From Holtermanniella nyarrowii (Eukaryota; Basidiomycota; Tremellomycetes; Holtermanniales): 64,000 nt of DNA. A program made the position numbers and the translations under genes. Of this stretch, positions 1 through 11,985 are shown one piece after another (position 1 is the first letter of the stretch; every line of letters starts with the position of its first letter). The stretch is taken from contig BCIT01000022.1 in NCBI GenBank assembly GCA_001600035.1, positions 468 to 64,467 on the forward strand. Reading direction: 5' to 3'. The notes beneath the pieces are model-generated. The model saw only the letters and a program-made list of their open reading frames with translations. It searched no databases and had not been told where the DNA came from.

Positions 1-39
1 CATCCGACACGGGTTATCACCCTTCTTGCGCAGCCTTGT

Positions 40-240
40 GGGCCTCGCGATGGCAAGCAGAGAAGCTAGACCCAGCGCTACGCGTGCTGACCCAAACCTT
101 TCATCCTCTACTCTCAGATCAAGAGGTGCAAAACGCCATCAGCAACTGGGGAAGAGTGCAAGGGATCGAGCCCTTTTGCCACTTCAAGCTAGGCGGCACA
201 GTCGGCCGTAAGAGCAAGGCCACGTGAAAGCTGGGACGCG
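40..240 (+). repeat. diverged inverted repeat, left arm
   Basis: Bases 40-137 resemble the reverse complement of about 1330-1435. Shared blocks include CGCGATGGCA, CCCAGCGCTACGC and GCTGACCCAAAC, with roughly 70-75 percent identity by eye. Weaker similarity continues to about 240 here and 1190 in the partner arm, after a gap of some 50 bases. The arms flank the copia fossil and may belong to another dispersed repeat family. I do not recognise a protein in it. Confidence 0.6.
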
Positions 241-519
241 CGGGAGGTTGGTCAAGGACACGGACGTTGTACTGTTTCTTCATCTTTGTATGGACGGGTA
301 GCTAGAACACAAAGCAAGCCCTGTTTCTTTCACAAGCTCAGCACGACACGGCACGATTAAACAAGCAGTGTTCGCCCTCAGACCTTGGGGCGTTCCAGCG
401 AAGTATTCCGATCATGTAACGTAATCACTAACCAGGACCTCCCCTCACACTCGCAAGCATCGTGACCATCACCAAATTTGCACACAATCAATTGCGGAGC
501 ACTTAGAAGATTTCAAAGG

Positions 520-1040
520 AGTGCTGCGTTGTTTCAAAAATACAGCTTCGCGCGGCGCTATATGCTCCGCATTATCAAAGATTACAGGACTTGAGGGCTT
601 CACCGATGCAAATCACGCCACGAGTGATGAGATCGACCAAGAGTCACCGCTGGCTTACCTTTTTAAGCTTGCAGAAGGACCTAACAGTAACGGCGCATCG
701 TGAAGGTCACCCATGTGGAAATGGCGGCCAATGGGCTTGCCAAGCCCCTAACTAAGAGTATGTTCCTCAAATTCTGATGTTTGGTTCTGTTCTCTGTTCA
801 TTGTTTCCTTCCCGATCTTGATTCCGTGGTTACGTAAGCTCATCGACAGGCTCTTTTCGACGCGCGCGCGCAGAACACGCCTTCATCAGACTACAACCTT
901 GCTATTGCAGAGGCTAGTACTTGTTGAGCGGCGTGTTGACTCTCTCAACAGCTGAGAGTCAGCAGGTGTTTCGGATCTAAGCTGTCTTGCTTTGGGAGTG
1001 TTGTGCTTATCAAAGCTTCAAAATTTGACACGTCATTTAA
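520..1040 (+). mobile_element. Ty1/copia retrotransposon fossil, 3' pol end
   Basis: The translation around 590-690 follows the RNase H pattern of Ty1/copia polyproteins: a G-F-T-D-A-N stretch (family G-Y-x-D-A-D), then a Y-L-F-K-L-A-E-G-P stretch (family Y-V-F-x-L-x-G-G-P). The stretch at 703-775 matches the copia C-terminus, where an H-x-E/D element precedes L-A-K-P-L-T-K (family ADxLTKPL) and ends in FLKF. A TGTTGA at 922 lies where a 3' LTR start would be expected, but no second LTR was found. The element is broken and heavily reduced, with gag, integrase and most of the reverse transcriptase absent, and looks old. The outer limits are approximate. Confidence 0.6.
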
Positions 1041-1189
1041 TTTGCCACTTAGACCATCACTCGGTTGTCATCGAATCACATCCACCTGTGCTTTGCTGAC
1101 CGAATGTTTCTCTTTTGCTACAATAGCGTGGTGAGAGGCGAGAACCTGCACGAACGAGACCGTGAACTTCTAGCGTGTCGGGTTGGGTC

Positions 1190-1435
1190 AAAGGCGTTCG
1201 CGGACGTACCGTCGTCTCGCCCGAGCGGGCCATGGTCCAGAAGAAAACGTTGCACACGCCCACACTGCTGCGCGGAGGTGGGAGTTGAGGGTTGTAGCCA
1301 CCCTCGGATGGGAGCATTTGAAGGGTGACGTTTAGTTGTGTTTTGTAAATCTTCGTCCCAGAATAGAAGATAAACAGTTTGGGTCAGCATGCGTAGCGCT
1401 GGGTATAGCTTTTCGAACTGCCATCGCGTGGCCCG
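1190..1435 (-). repeat. diverged inverted repeat, right arm
   Basis: This is the reverse-orientation partner of the copy at 40-240. The best-matching block is 1330-1435, which read on the minus strand gives CACGCGATGGCA and CCCAGCGCTACGCATGCTGA. The frame on the minus strand stays open for about 130 codons across this arm. That openness and the parallel frame in the left arm suggest both derive from a formerly coding repeat. Confidence 0.55.
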
Positions 1436-2376
1436 AACGAGCTGACAGAGAGCGAAAGAAGAGAATGATCCTTGAGCAGCGTGGTTATACAATGATACAT
1501 GGAACCATGACACAACTGAAGGCAGAGAACCCTGTGGTTTTTTATATGTAGTTTTGACTATTCTATAAGAGATGAGAGGTGGGAGCGCAAGCCCTGATAT
1601 ACGACAAAGCAGATTATTTATGGTGAGTATTGTTGAATACTAGAGTCTAAACTGGTGACGGAAGTCGAACTAACTGTTTCTCGAGTTTTATGTTGACTAG
1701 GGTCCAAACCGGATACGAAAGGCCTTAAACTGAACATTTGATTGTAGGCTGGGTGAGAGTCGCAAAAGTTTTGGGTCTTGAAGATGGTTGCAATTGTTGG
1801 ATCCGCACATCTTGCAACCATTCAGCACCCCGGGAATGTCCGATCGAAGCACGTGAACACTGACCAGCAATACTGTCACACTGCGTGACCCTCCCAATGA
1901 AGTGAATAACTCTAGTGGTAAGGACTTCAAGAACGCGGCGTCAGTGCCGACGTTTGACGAGTGAAAACTGTTGTGCGAAAGTGAGCCCGAACTTGTTGCC
2001 TTTTACAACGTAAGAATGTGTAGGGCCGGTGAAAGGCGAGAAGAAAGAGTTCCAGGCAGCAATTCTACTGATGTGTACAGAGGAGCAAGTGCTAAACTTG
2101 CTGATCGTCTTACGTAATCACTGCTGCCGGAATTTCTCACACGCTTCTAAGCTAGCCAGCTACGTGACTTGACTATCGCACATGCAGCTACCTCACAAGC
2201 AAGTAAAAAATCAGCAGTATCTCCAACAATTTTCATATGCATCTGTGCGTCGGTTGGCATTGCAGCTGGCCAGCTGCAGCTGTTGAAGCTTGTTCAAGCT
2301 CGAGATTTTTGAACCCACGCCATCATCCGGTGTGGTGGTCGATACGACGTTCACAGGTAGTAGGGTGGTACATCTA

Positions 2377-5300
2377 TCATCTGTTGTAGCAACATTCGTA
2401 ATGAGGCTGATGATACCCTTGACTATGTGAACGCTGAGCTACTGGGTCTTGATACCCGTGTTGACTCCAAGCGCTGTTATCGCTTCGCTGTGACGCCCCA
2501 CTGTTTGCTCTGAGCATGCCTGGGCGTTGCTGCTGAAACGCGGTTGGAGGGTACAGTTGTTGTTGACCGACGTCAGACGTGCTGTGCATGTATGAGTCCG
2601 TGGCCCATAATGGCTGAGTGTAGTCCAGGAGTGGAGCGCCTGAGATGGACTCTGAGTCGGTACCTCGGTAGCGCCTGGGCGGTGTGTGACTTGACCCTGT
2701 GAAGTCGTCGACACTTCCACCTCGACCACGAAGCAGATTATCTGTGGATCGTTCGCCTCGGTGGAGCCTTGGTAATGCCGCGGTAGAATCGACGCCATCT
2801 TCGGCAGAGTAAAATGGTGGCAAAGTGGCTTTTGAGTCGGAGCGGAGCATATCTGTCGAAGCGATGCTGCGCGTTTCGGCAACATCAGAAGCTTTGGGGT
2901 CAAATTCCAAGTTTTCCTAATGATTAGTATGGTGCACGCCATCCTCACTCACTTCTCTGATCGCTTTGATCTGAACATCAGAGTCTCTGAACCATGAGTA
3001 TTCCGACAACACCTGTCGCGCCAGCTCTTCCTGCGCCTCGTGCACCATGACCGTGAAGATCTGCGATCGTTGTAGGGCGGGGTGCAAGAAGCGTGTCTCC
3101 ATCTCTTTGTGGTGTGTGCGCTTCTCCTGCCTCGACATGAAATCGGCCTCCTCGGCCGGCGACGGCGTGAAGAAGCGGAAGCTGCGCTCGGCGGTGCGTG
3201 ACATGTAGAACTTGAAGGCCGCCACCATCAGGACTGGAGGGGCAGAGGCGACAGCGTCGAGCCAGCGCTGGCGAGCCAGTCCAGTAGCTACATGTCAGTT
3301 TGTAAAGTTGATCAGGACTTACTCAACACCATGAGCAATTGCATGAGCACAACGGCTGCCAGCAAGCGGTTGACGTAGACATTCCACATGCGACCTCCAC
3401 TTTCCGCACGGGAAACGTAGACGTAGAGTAGCTAGAAGTTAGCTTAATTCGACTCGCCGAGGTCAACTGCGCACCTGATATTTGTACTATTCGTCAGCGC
3501 GTCAAGAGGGCAAGGTGATGACTCACGACGACGGACGAGATCCAAAACACGAACGTCGCACCAATGCAAACAAGAGGCGCGAGCGGTGCGTACTTTCTGA
3601 TCAGCAACTGCAATGATACTGTGCCTGCCGTGCACTCACCACGAGTCCAACAGTTGCGATGAAGAGCAGGTTCACCGACACGATTGCGTACTCGAAGTAC
3701 GGAGGCTGTCTGTGAGACTTGACCGAATGTGAGACTCACAGTTGTCCATTCCCGGATATCTCGAGGGGTTCTGGCAAAGAGCAGGCGCCGGACAGACAAC
3801 AGTGCCAGCTTGATGATCTGAGCCAGCTCAAAGAAGAAGAGGAAACCGCGCAGCCTAGGACGTCAGCCTTGGAAGTCCACCAACAGCTTACGGTAGGAAA
3901 GTTAACCAATCTGGTGGGTCAGCACGTTCAGAAATCTTTCGAGAATCTCACATGTGGATCTGCAAGTCAATTAAAGTTCGATGGATATCGCAAACTCACT
4001 GTTGCACATATGTTCCCTGGATTTCTACGAAAGTCAGTGATTGGCCTTTGCTGCCAAGATGACGCACGATCAGGAATGTCTAGCATACTGTCAGCCTAAA
4101 CTCCCTTTGAGAAGTCAGACGCACCACTGAAGCCTCTCATTATATCGCCGAAAGATTGATGCTTTCCGATCTTGAGCACAATCTCCGCAATGGCAGCTAC
4201 AGTGAATCAGGGCGAATCTAACGTGAGAAACATATCACGTACCGTAAACCACGCTGATTAGCGAGAAGATGAACAGATTAGACTGGTTCCGTTAGCCTCT
4301 AATCTTTTCGTGTTTCCCGGAGCAACGTACAACGACCATGAAAGCAAAGTAACGTTGGCAGACTGCTCTGTCCAGGCGAGAGCGAGTCATGGCACCTTGG
4401 TATTTCGACAGGCGGCGCATGATGATGGGAAGGAGATAGCCAAACGCAGCTGAGACAACGGACGGTAAGACACCAGAGACAATTGAGAATGTCCAGTTGC
4501 CCAATTGACCGGCGTCCTTCCACTTGTACAAGAAATTGACATAGACAGCGAGCGCTGACAAGTTGGCAAGTAGAGAGACGAAGAGGACCTGAACAGTCAG
4601 TCTTGAGGCATGTAGTCCATCGTGTAGAACTCACAGGAATTGTGTTGAGTGCACAAAAGAGGCCAAGGATAGCAAAGCCGAACATTTCGTTCGACTTGCG
4701 TTTCCCAGGTTCGAGCTTGATGTTCTTCCATACCTGAAGTGAGCCTGGCGCACCAAAGCAACGCACGATATCTTGAGGCGAAGGAGCGAGCTGAACTTCG
4801 GCTCCACAAAGCTCCTTCAGGCGACCGCGATGCAAGCGAGCAATCCGGTGAGCATCGGCAATCGTCTTCATAGTCACGAAACCTGGCAGGTCAGCCCTGA
4901 TACCCATTTCAATTTCACCGTAGTTTTCGCCGTGAGGTTTGATGTTCTTCTTGTTCTGCTTGCGAGCATTTCGGTCCCGCCGAATAAGTTGCTCGATATC
5001 CGACCTCTTGGCTTCGATCTTTTGTTTGAGGAAACTGATTTCTTTGGCATGGTATTCGATTGCGTCCTTCCATCAGCCCGCCCGCTTCACGATCCTGCTC
5101 ACCTTCTTTTCACCACCGATCCCCATAAAGCCGCCCTTGGTGATCGTGGGTCGCTTTGCGGCGCGCTGGTTGTTCTTGAGATACTTGACAAGAGAAGCCT
5201 CGAGGTCCCGGACGGCCGAGTTGTGAGATTCGACCATTTCAGGAAAGTCCTCGAGCTGACGACCTAGACATCAGCATGCATGCGAGCGACCCGAAGCAAA

Positions 5301-6359
5301 CCGATAGAAGTGCAGTCGATCATGGCGTCTATGCTGTTAGCGAAGTTTCAACGCAAGTCAGCCAGACTAACTCATCTTAATGCCATCGACCTTGAGCAAA
5401 GACATGAGCGCCACGAGACCCTCGTCTGTGCGATAGTCTTTGCGAATTTGCGTGATCTAGGTTGTCAGCTCATCACCTGCCCGCTCACATGCCATAAGAG
5501 TTCTAGAGTAGATTGTGTTTTGGTACGCAGAACCTCTGAACCAAGCCTGGCGAAGGAGCAGCATTTTTTGCCAGTGGTACCACACTGCTTGTCAGTCTGC
5601 CACAGTCAAATACGCAGAAGCTTACCGAGGTACATGACGGCAATGGTGATGAGATAGGTGACTGCGACATGGGCAAAGATGATGTTGCCTCCAAGATTCT
5701 CGATTGTCGCGGTCGACAAGACGTTTCGGCTGGTTGACGGGACGTTTCGCAGATTCCAAATGATATTGATTGGCCTAACATGAGCTCACTGCATGTGCCC
5801 GTCAACTCACAGCAAAGCACCGCCAGCAAGCACCGACGCCGAGAGGAAGACCCAACGCAAAAGCCTCAAGAACCTCAAGAAAGCCACTCCATCCAAACCA
5901 ATCTGATCCGACATTTGCTGCTCCTTGACGTGCACGACCGGGCTGAACCACGAGAAGAAGCCGTTAGGAATGGCCGGCGGTGGAGAATGTGTGTCGAGCG
6001 AGTTTGGATCTTGTGGTCCAACTGTTGCGTATTTGATCTAGGGAGCGTGAGCACGCTCCGAGGTTGTCGAGCTGCTCACCTTTGGCGCGTATACTTTGCG
6101 CTGCCTCGGTCTGAAGAAGCTGAACGCAAGCAGTGTTGCGAGCTGAGGTCAGCGGTGCGGTGGTTGCCAAAATGTTCAACTCACCGAGATAGCAGTCATC
6201 AAAGCTACTTGGGAGCCGACCGCCTTGACCGAGCTGAACAGTCAGCATGATAAGTACCGCATGGACATACACCTGAGAGAGTGTCCTCTGATGCTCCTCT
6301 ACGAGCTGCTTGAGTGTGTTCTCATCAAACGTAGCTCGGGCCATCTTGAGAGCTCCCAT
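2377..6359 (-). CDS. CSC1/OSCA/TMEM63-family stress-gated cation channel
   Basis: This is a multi-exon gene for a polytopic membrane protein of the CSC1/OSCA (DUF221, RSN1/PHM7) family, calcium-permeable channels gated by osmotic or mechanical stress. From the N-terminus, the exon near 5930-5990 has the GFFSWFSP element typical of these proteins. It is followed by GLDGVAFLRFLR and LLPINI before a transmembrane segment. The cytosolic PHM7-like part (about 4690-5230) includes LAPSPQDI and VWKNIKLEPGKRKS. The core (about 4290-4560) includes GVLPSVVSAAFGYLLPIIMR and the signature SKYQGAMTRS followed by RYFAF. Later exons add further helices. The last exon is a Ser/Gln-rich cytosolic tail of about 170 residues. 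The start is the ATG at 6359; an in-frame ATG at 6344 is possible. More than ten short introns interrupt the gene. It is divergent from the FIT-family gene. Confidence 0.88.
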
Positions 6360-6998
6360 CTTGGTGGTTGTCAACTTGGTCAAAACGACCGCCAGTGTTG
6401 ACACTTGATTGTCTTTTTTTGGGGGGTCAGTGTGGGATGACGATTCGAGGCGGTGCAAGAGGCACGCGTAGGGTTGTTTGGGCAAAGAGTGGCCTTGTTT
6501 ATTGTGACTGTCTAGTTGTATAATCTACCGCATCCTTTTATCGCAAGTGTTACTCTTTATCGCAGCTTGGACCCTTTTTTTTCCTCCGCAACTTGGACCT
6601 CGTTTCGTGTGTACCCCTGAATACAACCACGCGTCGGAGCCTAAACGCGACATGGCCGAAGCTGATTGTGATTCACGTGGCAAATGAACCTGCAGCTGGT
6701 CCCAGTCGGTAGCAGCAAATGAGATACATAGCCTGATCGTCATCCTCGCACGGGAAGTGCCCTCTTTGCTCTGAAACCGCGTATCATCACAGTTACTTCC
6801 TGTAGGTATAGCTGCCGACCAGCTGCTGCTCTATCCTGCTATAGCTAATACAAGGGCGCCTTAAGGTGCGGATCCGCCGTAATGTTACGTGTCTTTTTCA
6901 CGTGTTTACTGAGCTGAATTAACCCATGCCATGCATGGCGGCAATTGCAATGCAAGTAATCATCTGCAGCGTTCCCCGCAGCTGCAGCGCTAACGATC
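6360..6998. promoter_or_regulatory. divergent intergenic region, channel gene / FIT gene
   Basis: About 640 nt separate the two divergent start codons and must hold both promoters. It contains a T8G6 homopolymer pair near 6413-6426, directly upstream of the channel gene, and a C(T)8 run near 6575. I see no clear TATA box or tRNA. Small frames here lack support. Confidence 0.45.
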
Positions 6999-8140
6999 AT
7001 GGTCGCAACACGAGCTCTCTCACCAGACGCCTTGACGCGCGCAACATCAGCAGCGCCAAAAATGAGACGCAATTCAACCTCACAGCGAGCCTATCTCTCT
7101 TCAAGACCTTGGCTTGCCGCCGTTCTTAATCATCACCAGCTCGTAGCGGCTTCTGCTATATCCCTCCTTGTCTTGTGAGTCATTATTTGTACTTGATCTG
7201 ATCAACAGAGGAGGTACAGCCGCAGCATATATCACAGATTCAGCATTCGACACTTCAAACCCAATCATGACTTCACCACCACTCACTACAACCTTTCTTC
7301 GCACCAAAGACAATTTTCTAAACCAATGGTTCGTTAAACGAGCATGGGGATGGACAGTCTCCTGCGTGCTCTCGCAGCTTGTGTTTGCGTCGTCCACAAC
7401 GACGAGAACGAGGCAGAGGTTGCTGGCGTTAGGGTTGGCCTCGGTGCTGTGGTATGGATTCACAGCTTGGTTTTTTGGCGCTGGCATTGGAGATCGCATC
7501 ATTGCCGCTACGGGAGGAGTCTGTGCGGTGCCAGCTCCAGTAGACCTTGAAAATGTGATCCAACATGGCCTTCTTACGTCCCTAGGCTCACCCGATCCAC
7601 TCAACTGGCCATCCACCATCCCGGTAGGCTACGTTCCCGTCGCACCTCATTTCTGCAACCTTCGAACTCCATTGACACCTTCGACTCATCCACTGCTCTT
7701 CACAGCTAGCAAGCTTCAAAAGCTGACGCCGAGATGGACACGAGGACTCGACATCTCGGGCCATGTCTGGCTATTGACGCTCGCGAGTATGCGTTTGGCA
7801 GCAGAGGTCGCTGAAGGTATCAGAGGCATCGTGTTGGGGCGCGGAGAGCCATCAGTGGTGGCAAAGATTTCGACGGTGTACACGGCAGGTGTGTTAGCGT
7901 TGTGGACGTTTATGCTCTTCATCACGAGCATCTACTTTCACTCGGAGAGCGAGAAACTGGCCGCGCTAGGTGATTGATCCGAGCCGATGCTGACGCGAGT
8001 GCTGACTTGCAGGTCTCGGACTCGCGGCAGGTCTCTTTGTCGATCGAGCAGCGAGCTATCTCCAGCCACCCACGCTCCAGCAGAATCAAGGCATGGACAT
8101 GGACGAGAACGCGGCGAGGCGCAGGATGGCAAGCCAGTGA
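6999..8140 (+). CDS. FIT-family ER protein (Scs3/FITM2-like)
   Basis: This is a fat storage-inducing transmembrane protein. The family consists of ER membrane lipid diphosphatases that influence lipid-droplet budding and ER phospholipid balance. Exon 1 starts at ATG 6999 and encodes a basic N-terminus and the first hydrophobic segment. Intron 1 is 7175-7208 and intron 2 is 7970-8012; both restore a continuous frame. The family core DISGHVWLLTLASMRL carries the first conserved histidine, and the second is in SIYFHSESEKLAALG. These correspond to the two histidines needed for FIT2 activity. The spliced C-terminus continues GLGLAAGLFVDRAASYL and ends at TGA 8138-8140. Length is about 320 residues with several hydrophobic segments, normal for fungal FIT proteins. 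The 3' end lies 48 nt from the convergent AP180 gene. Confidence 0.88.
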
Positions 8141-8188
8141 GGAAGCGAGGGAGCGAGCAATGCATGCATACAATTCATACTTTCCATA

Positions 8189-10837
8189 TCAGAAGAGCAG
8201 ATTCTGACCCTGTCTCTGCGTCTGCCCTTGTTCTTGCCCTTGTCCCTGCCCCACTTGACCTTGCCCATTGCTGGCGCCAAAGCTCGATCCACCGCCGCCA
8301 AAGCCGCCTGACCCGGTGGAGCCGCCCATCATCGTTCGGCGAAAAGGATTCGCCTGCGAATCTTGATCTTGAGACTGGCCTGTAGCCTGCCCAGACATCG
8401 GAAAGCCAGTCTGCTGTGACTGCACGCCGCCAATCGGTGGCAGCGACTCGATCAACGTCGAACCAAAGTTCGATGTAGGCTGAAATGGCTTGACGGACGA
8501 TTTGAAGCCTGTCGCTTGGGGCTGCAGGAAGCCGGTCGGCTGGGACTGGAGTCCAGGGCTCGTGAAAGCTGCGTTCAAGGTCGAAGACGGCTGCGGCTGC
8601 ACCTGAGTGGTCCAGTCGCCATTGGCACCACCAAACGGCGACGACGGTTTGTTACTGATGAACGCAGATGCGAGATCCGACATGCCCGAGCCTCCCGAAG
8701 TCGATCCGTTCTGTGCCGCCCCAGTTGCAAAGGGTGACGAGAAAGCATTCGAAGTCTGAGCACCAGCGGCCATCTCTCGCAGGCTTGGACCCTTGTTCTG
8801 CAGCCGCGGTACAGCTGGGACAGGCGGCGCAGTACCGGGGGCAGGGGCGAATGGGTTCTTTGAGCCCGTCGGCTGCGCCGTGAGTGGTTGCTGGGTAGCA
8901 GCGGGTGTTTGCGTCTGTGGCTGCGAAGGGGAGAAGAAGGTAGATTGTCGGAAGGGATTCGAGCCTGTCGGCTGACTTTGCAACATCTGTGGGTGCTGTT
9001 GCTGCTGTTGAGGCTGCTGTTGCTGATGCACAGGGTTTGACGTAGCCTGCGGCTGCAAGAACGCCGACGAGCCTTGCGGCTGCCAAGGCCCACCGAAGGG
9101 CAAGCCAGTCTGCTGGGGCTGCATCTGCGGGGAGAAAGCAGGTTGCTGCTGGAATGGTGTATTCTGCGGAAAGCCAGTCATCTGAGGCTGCATCCCCATC
9201 CCCATGAAACCTGTCTGCTGTGGCTGCATGCCGCCGAAACCAGTCATCTGCGGCTGCATCGTCAACTGTCGGAAGGGGTTGAAAGCTGCTTGACTGTGTT
9301 GGCTGGACATGCTGCCTTGCGCATACCTATTCAGTCAGCAATCGCATACTCCAGGACTTGTCAAACTCACCCGTGCCCTGCTTGCGGGTTGAACATATTC
9401 GGCTGCTGCTCTGCTTGGATAGACTGGAAAAAGTCTTGAATAGCACGGTTGTTTGTGGGTGGTGGCACCGACGTCGAAGCACTGGCAGCAGGTGCAGGCT
9501 TGGGTGCACTGTGCGCAGCGGGGGCTGGGGAAGAAGAGTTTCCACCTGAAAGTCAGACGACCCATCAGATCAGCCACGCACCTGAACTTTTCGCAGGTGT
9601 CGAAGACAGCCCGTCCACAGCGCCCATGTTCGCCTTGTACTCGATCCGATTCTGTTCAAAGTTGGGATCCTGCAGATATTCCTCCAAAGCTTTCGCAAGC
9701 GAGACAGGCGCCTGTGGGTCAGCTACTGAAGATCTTAAGAGTTGAACAGACATGTTTGAGGTTCGGCACAGGAACATTAAGCAGATTAACGAGTTTCCGT
9801 GCTACGCTCAGGTACTCGACGACATTGTCTGTCTGCTTGCAGAATGATTTGTAGACTGCCAGAGCGTCTGTTGCGTCCGATTTCGTCATCTCAAAGTAGT
9901 GTTCTCGTGATGTGAGCGGTGACTGTCCAGCTGGCGCGACGTACCCAAGACATTGATGACACCCTCATTACCAGCCTGGAACAAGACAAGAAGATCCTTC
10001 AAGAGCATGCGCAGGGCTACAACTGTACACTCGTCGTGCAGATCATCATCGTAAAACTGTGTGGCATTAGAGTAGTCCAAAATAGCTCACTACTAGCTCA
10101 CTTTGCAATCTAACAGCGATTCAATCATGCGCTGCACCTGCTTGACCTCCCGTAGCAGGCCCTTGTCAACCGTCAATTGTCTCAGCTTGCGAGCTTTGCC
10201 TGACATGATCAGCTTTCGCGCAGGAGCAGCCACGACACATACCAGAGACGCCCTCGTACTTGGACATGCGATTCGAGTCCGCCTGCACTCGTACAGGATC
10301 ATGTTGAAGCTCCCGATAGCCCCTGATCCGAACATCAAGATAGCGAGCATAGTGCGTGAGGTTTGAAGGTGGTGAGTAGCCTAGTTGTTATATCATTTGC
10401 AACTGTGGCCGAACTCACCCTCCCAAGGTTGCGAGCTGACATTCCTCAACTTCAAGACGTCTTGTTGTGACAAATGTCCGAGAATGTTATCTGTCGAGCC
10501 GGATCTGATCATTTGATGCAGGGTAATGAGAGCTTTGAAGGTAACCTGGAAGTTGCTCAGCCACTGCCAACGATGCCACTGGCGCACTTACCACCGAATT
10601 GGGCTCTCGCAGACGCCCAGCCAATGCTCGGCAAATGTCATGTACTGATCCATCATCCGCGTACGTGGCAGTGATGATTGAGCTGACAGTCAGCGCAAGC
10701 TCGCTATCCGGCAACCACTACGAACTCGATGTACTGCAAGTGTCAGTATCTGGGCAATCTGAGGGCAGACTGACCTTGGCCTTGGGTGGAGCAGCTTTGG
10801 GCTTGCAAGCGAGCTTGACGACCTTTTCGAACGACAT
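8189..10837 (-). CDS. AP180/CALM-type ANTH clathrin adaptor (YAP1801/2-like)
   Basis: This is an endocytic adaptor that binds PI(4,5)P2, clathrin and EH-domain proteins at the plasma membrane. The first exon (ATG at 10837) reads MSFEKVVKLACKPKAAPPKA and splices to KYIEF, the lysine-rich lipid-binding motif of ANTH domains. Later exons carry ATYADDGSVHDICRAL, TFKALITLHQMIRSG and HYFEMTKSDATDALAVYKSF, the ANTH core. They end with an exon matching the last ANTH helices near 9565-9760. The final long exon (8189-9310) is a low-complexity tail rich in Q, P, G and T. It has several NPF motifs (NPFRQ, NPFA), which bind EH domains of Ede1/Pan1-type proteins, and many repeated QTGF/PTGF units. Introns are about 40 nt. 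The gene is divergent from URA5 and convergent with the FIT gene. Confidence 0.9.
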
Positions 10838-11173
10838 GATGACTGTATTGCTGTGTCTTGGGCTGGATGCTGGACGAGAAAGCCGATGAGCTAGGCCGAG
10901 AGTGGTTGATGCGAGTTATGCGCGTCGGCCGAGCTTGCAGATAGCGAACAGTTCCGTCCGAACCTAACGAGCCGTGCGTCTATCCTGTATGTCTTTGTCT
11001 GTCTTGCCTGTACTGCCTATCCCTGTGCTGGTATAGCTACTGCTACTGCGTCTCCCCAGCTGGACGCCATCTGCAGCCATGCCCATGCGTACCTACCCTA
11101 CCGCACATTTGATCCCGTCCATACCTGCTGCTATCATTTTGTCAATGTTTGGTGCCATTTTGCATTTAAAACG
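10838..11173. promoter_or_regulatory. divergent promoter AP180 / URA5
   Basis: These 336 nt separate the two divergent start codons. The URA5 side carries ATTTTGCATTTAAAA just before the ATG, a possible A/T-rich core element. No longer open frame or RNA gene is visible. Confidence 0.45.
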
Positions 11174-11964
11174 ATGGACGTAGCAGAATACAAAGCAGAA
11201 TTCATCCAAAGAGCACTAGACAACGGTGTCTTGCTCTTTGGCGAATTTACCTTGAAAAGCGGCAGGTCAGCAGCCATCTCTGCATCCCGAAATCAACGCT
11301 GACAGGCTAAGAACGTCGCCCTACTTTTTCAATGCAGGCAGGCTGTACACTGGTTCATTACTTGCTTCTACCGCATCTGCCTTTGCAGCTGCTCTGCTTT
11401 CCCCTCGGATCCCGAAATTTGATGTGCTGCTTGGGCCGGCGTACAAGGGCATTCCACTGGCAGCCATCACGACCGCGGCACTGTACAGCGAGCACAAACT
11501 GAACAAGGAGTACTGCTATAATCGCAAGGAGAAAAAGGATGTGAGCGCCGTCAAGGTGAAACTGGGTAGTGTGCTGACAGACAGCACGGAGAAGGAGGCG
11601 ATCTCGTTGGTGCGCCTTTGAAGGGCGACATTGTCATCATTGACGACGTCCTTACACGCGGCGTACGTTTTTACATTTTCACTGAAGAGCTAACTGCCAG
11701 GTCGCCGTCAGAGAATCCATTGCCCTCCTCGCAGCCCACCCAGAAGCCAAACTCGTAGGCATCGTCCAGCTCGTAGACCGACAAGAGCGAGGCCAAGGCG
11801 AGCGTTCCACAGTCCAAGAGATTGAAACAGAGTTCAACGTGCCCGTGGTGCCCATCATCGGCATGTCGGATATCATGGACTTTATGGAGCGAAAGGGAGG
11901 GTACGAGAAGGAGCTAGTGGCCATGAACAAGTACAGGGAGCAATATGGGATTAAAAAAATGTAG
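11174..11964 (+). CDS. URA5: orotate phosphoribosyltransferase
   Basis: OPRT converts orotate and PRPP to OMP, the fifth step of pyrimidine synthesis, in the cytosol. Four exons join cleanly with introns at 11266-11305, 11541-11584 and 11663-11700. Exon 1 has [11 protein letters not shown] and exon 2 [14 protein letters not shown], the conserved N-terminal substrate region. [13 protein letters not shown] follows. The catalytic flexible loop reads [16 protein letters not shown] after splicing, and the PRPP-binding signature is [12 protein letters not shown]. The C-terminus contains [12 protein letters not shown] and [11 protein letters not shown] and ends in KKM at TAG 11962-11964. The spliced protein is about 220-225 residues, the usual length. 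The 3' end is only 21 nt from the convergent ORC4 gene. Confidence 0.95.
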
Positions 11965-11985
11965 AGCAGATAGATACTACTACAT

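Larger units (their letters stand above)
1..2376. other. gene-poor region with element relics
   Basis: No conserved host gene is visible here. Open frames are short, overlap on both strands and lack the exon-intron continuity seen downstream. The left part holds the 3' end of a Ty1/copia fossil and one arm of a diverged inverted repeat, whose other arm lies near 1190-1435. From about 1440 to 2376 I see only short frames, several CAGCTG palindromes near 2260-2285 and no recognisable domain. The end of the region is the likely 3' untranslated and terminator zone of the CSC1 gene on the minus strand. Confidence 0.6.

Noticed and set aside
1057-1513. Overlapping frames at the inverted-repeat arm as host genes
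   Set aside because: The arm is repeated at 40-240, and frames exist on both strands with no domain; a repeat origin is simpler.
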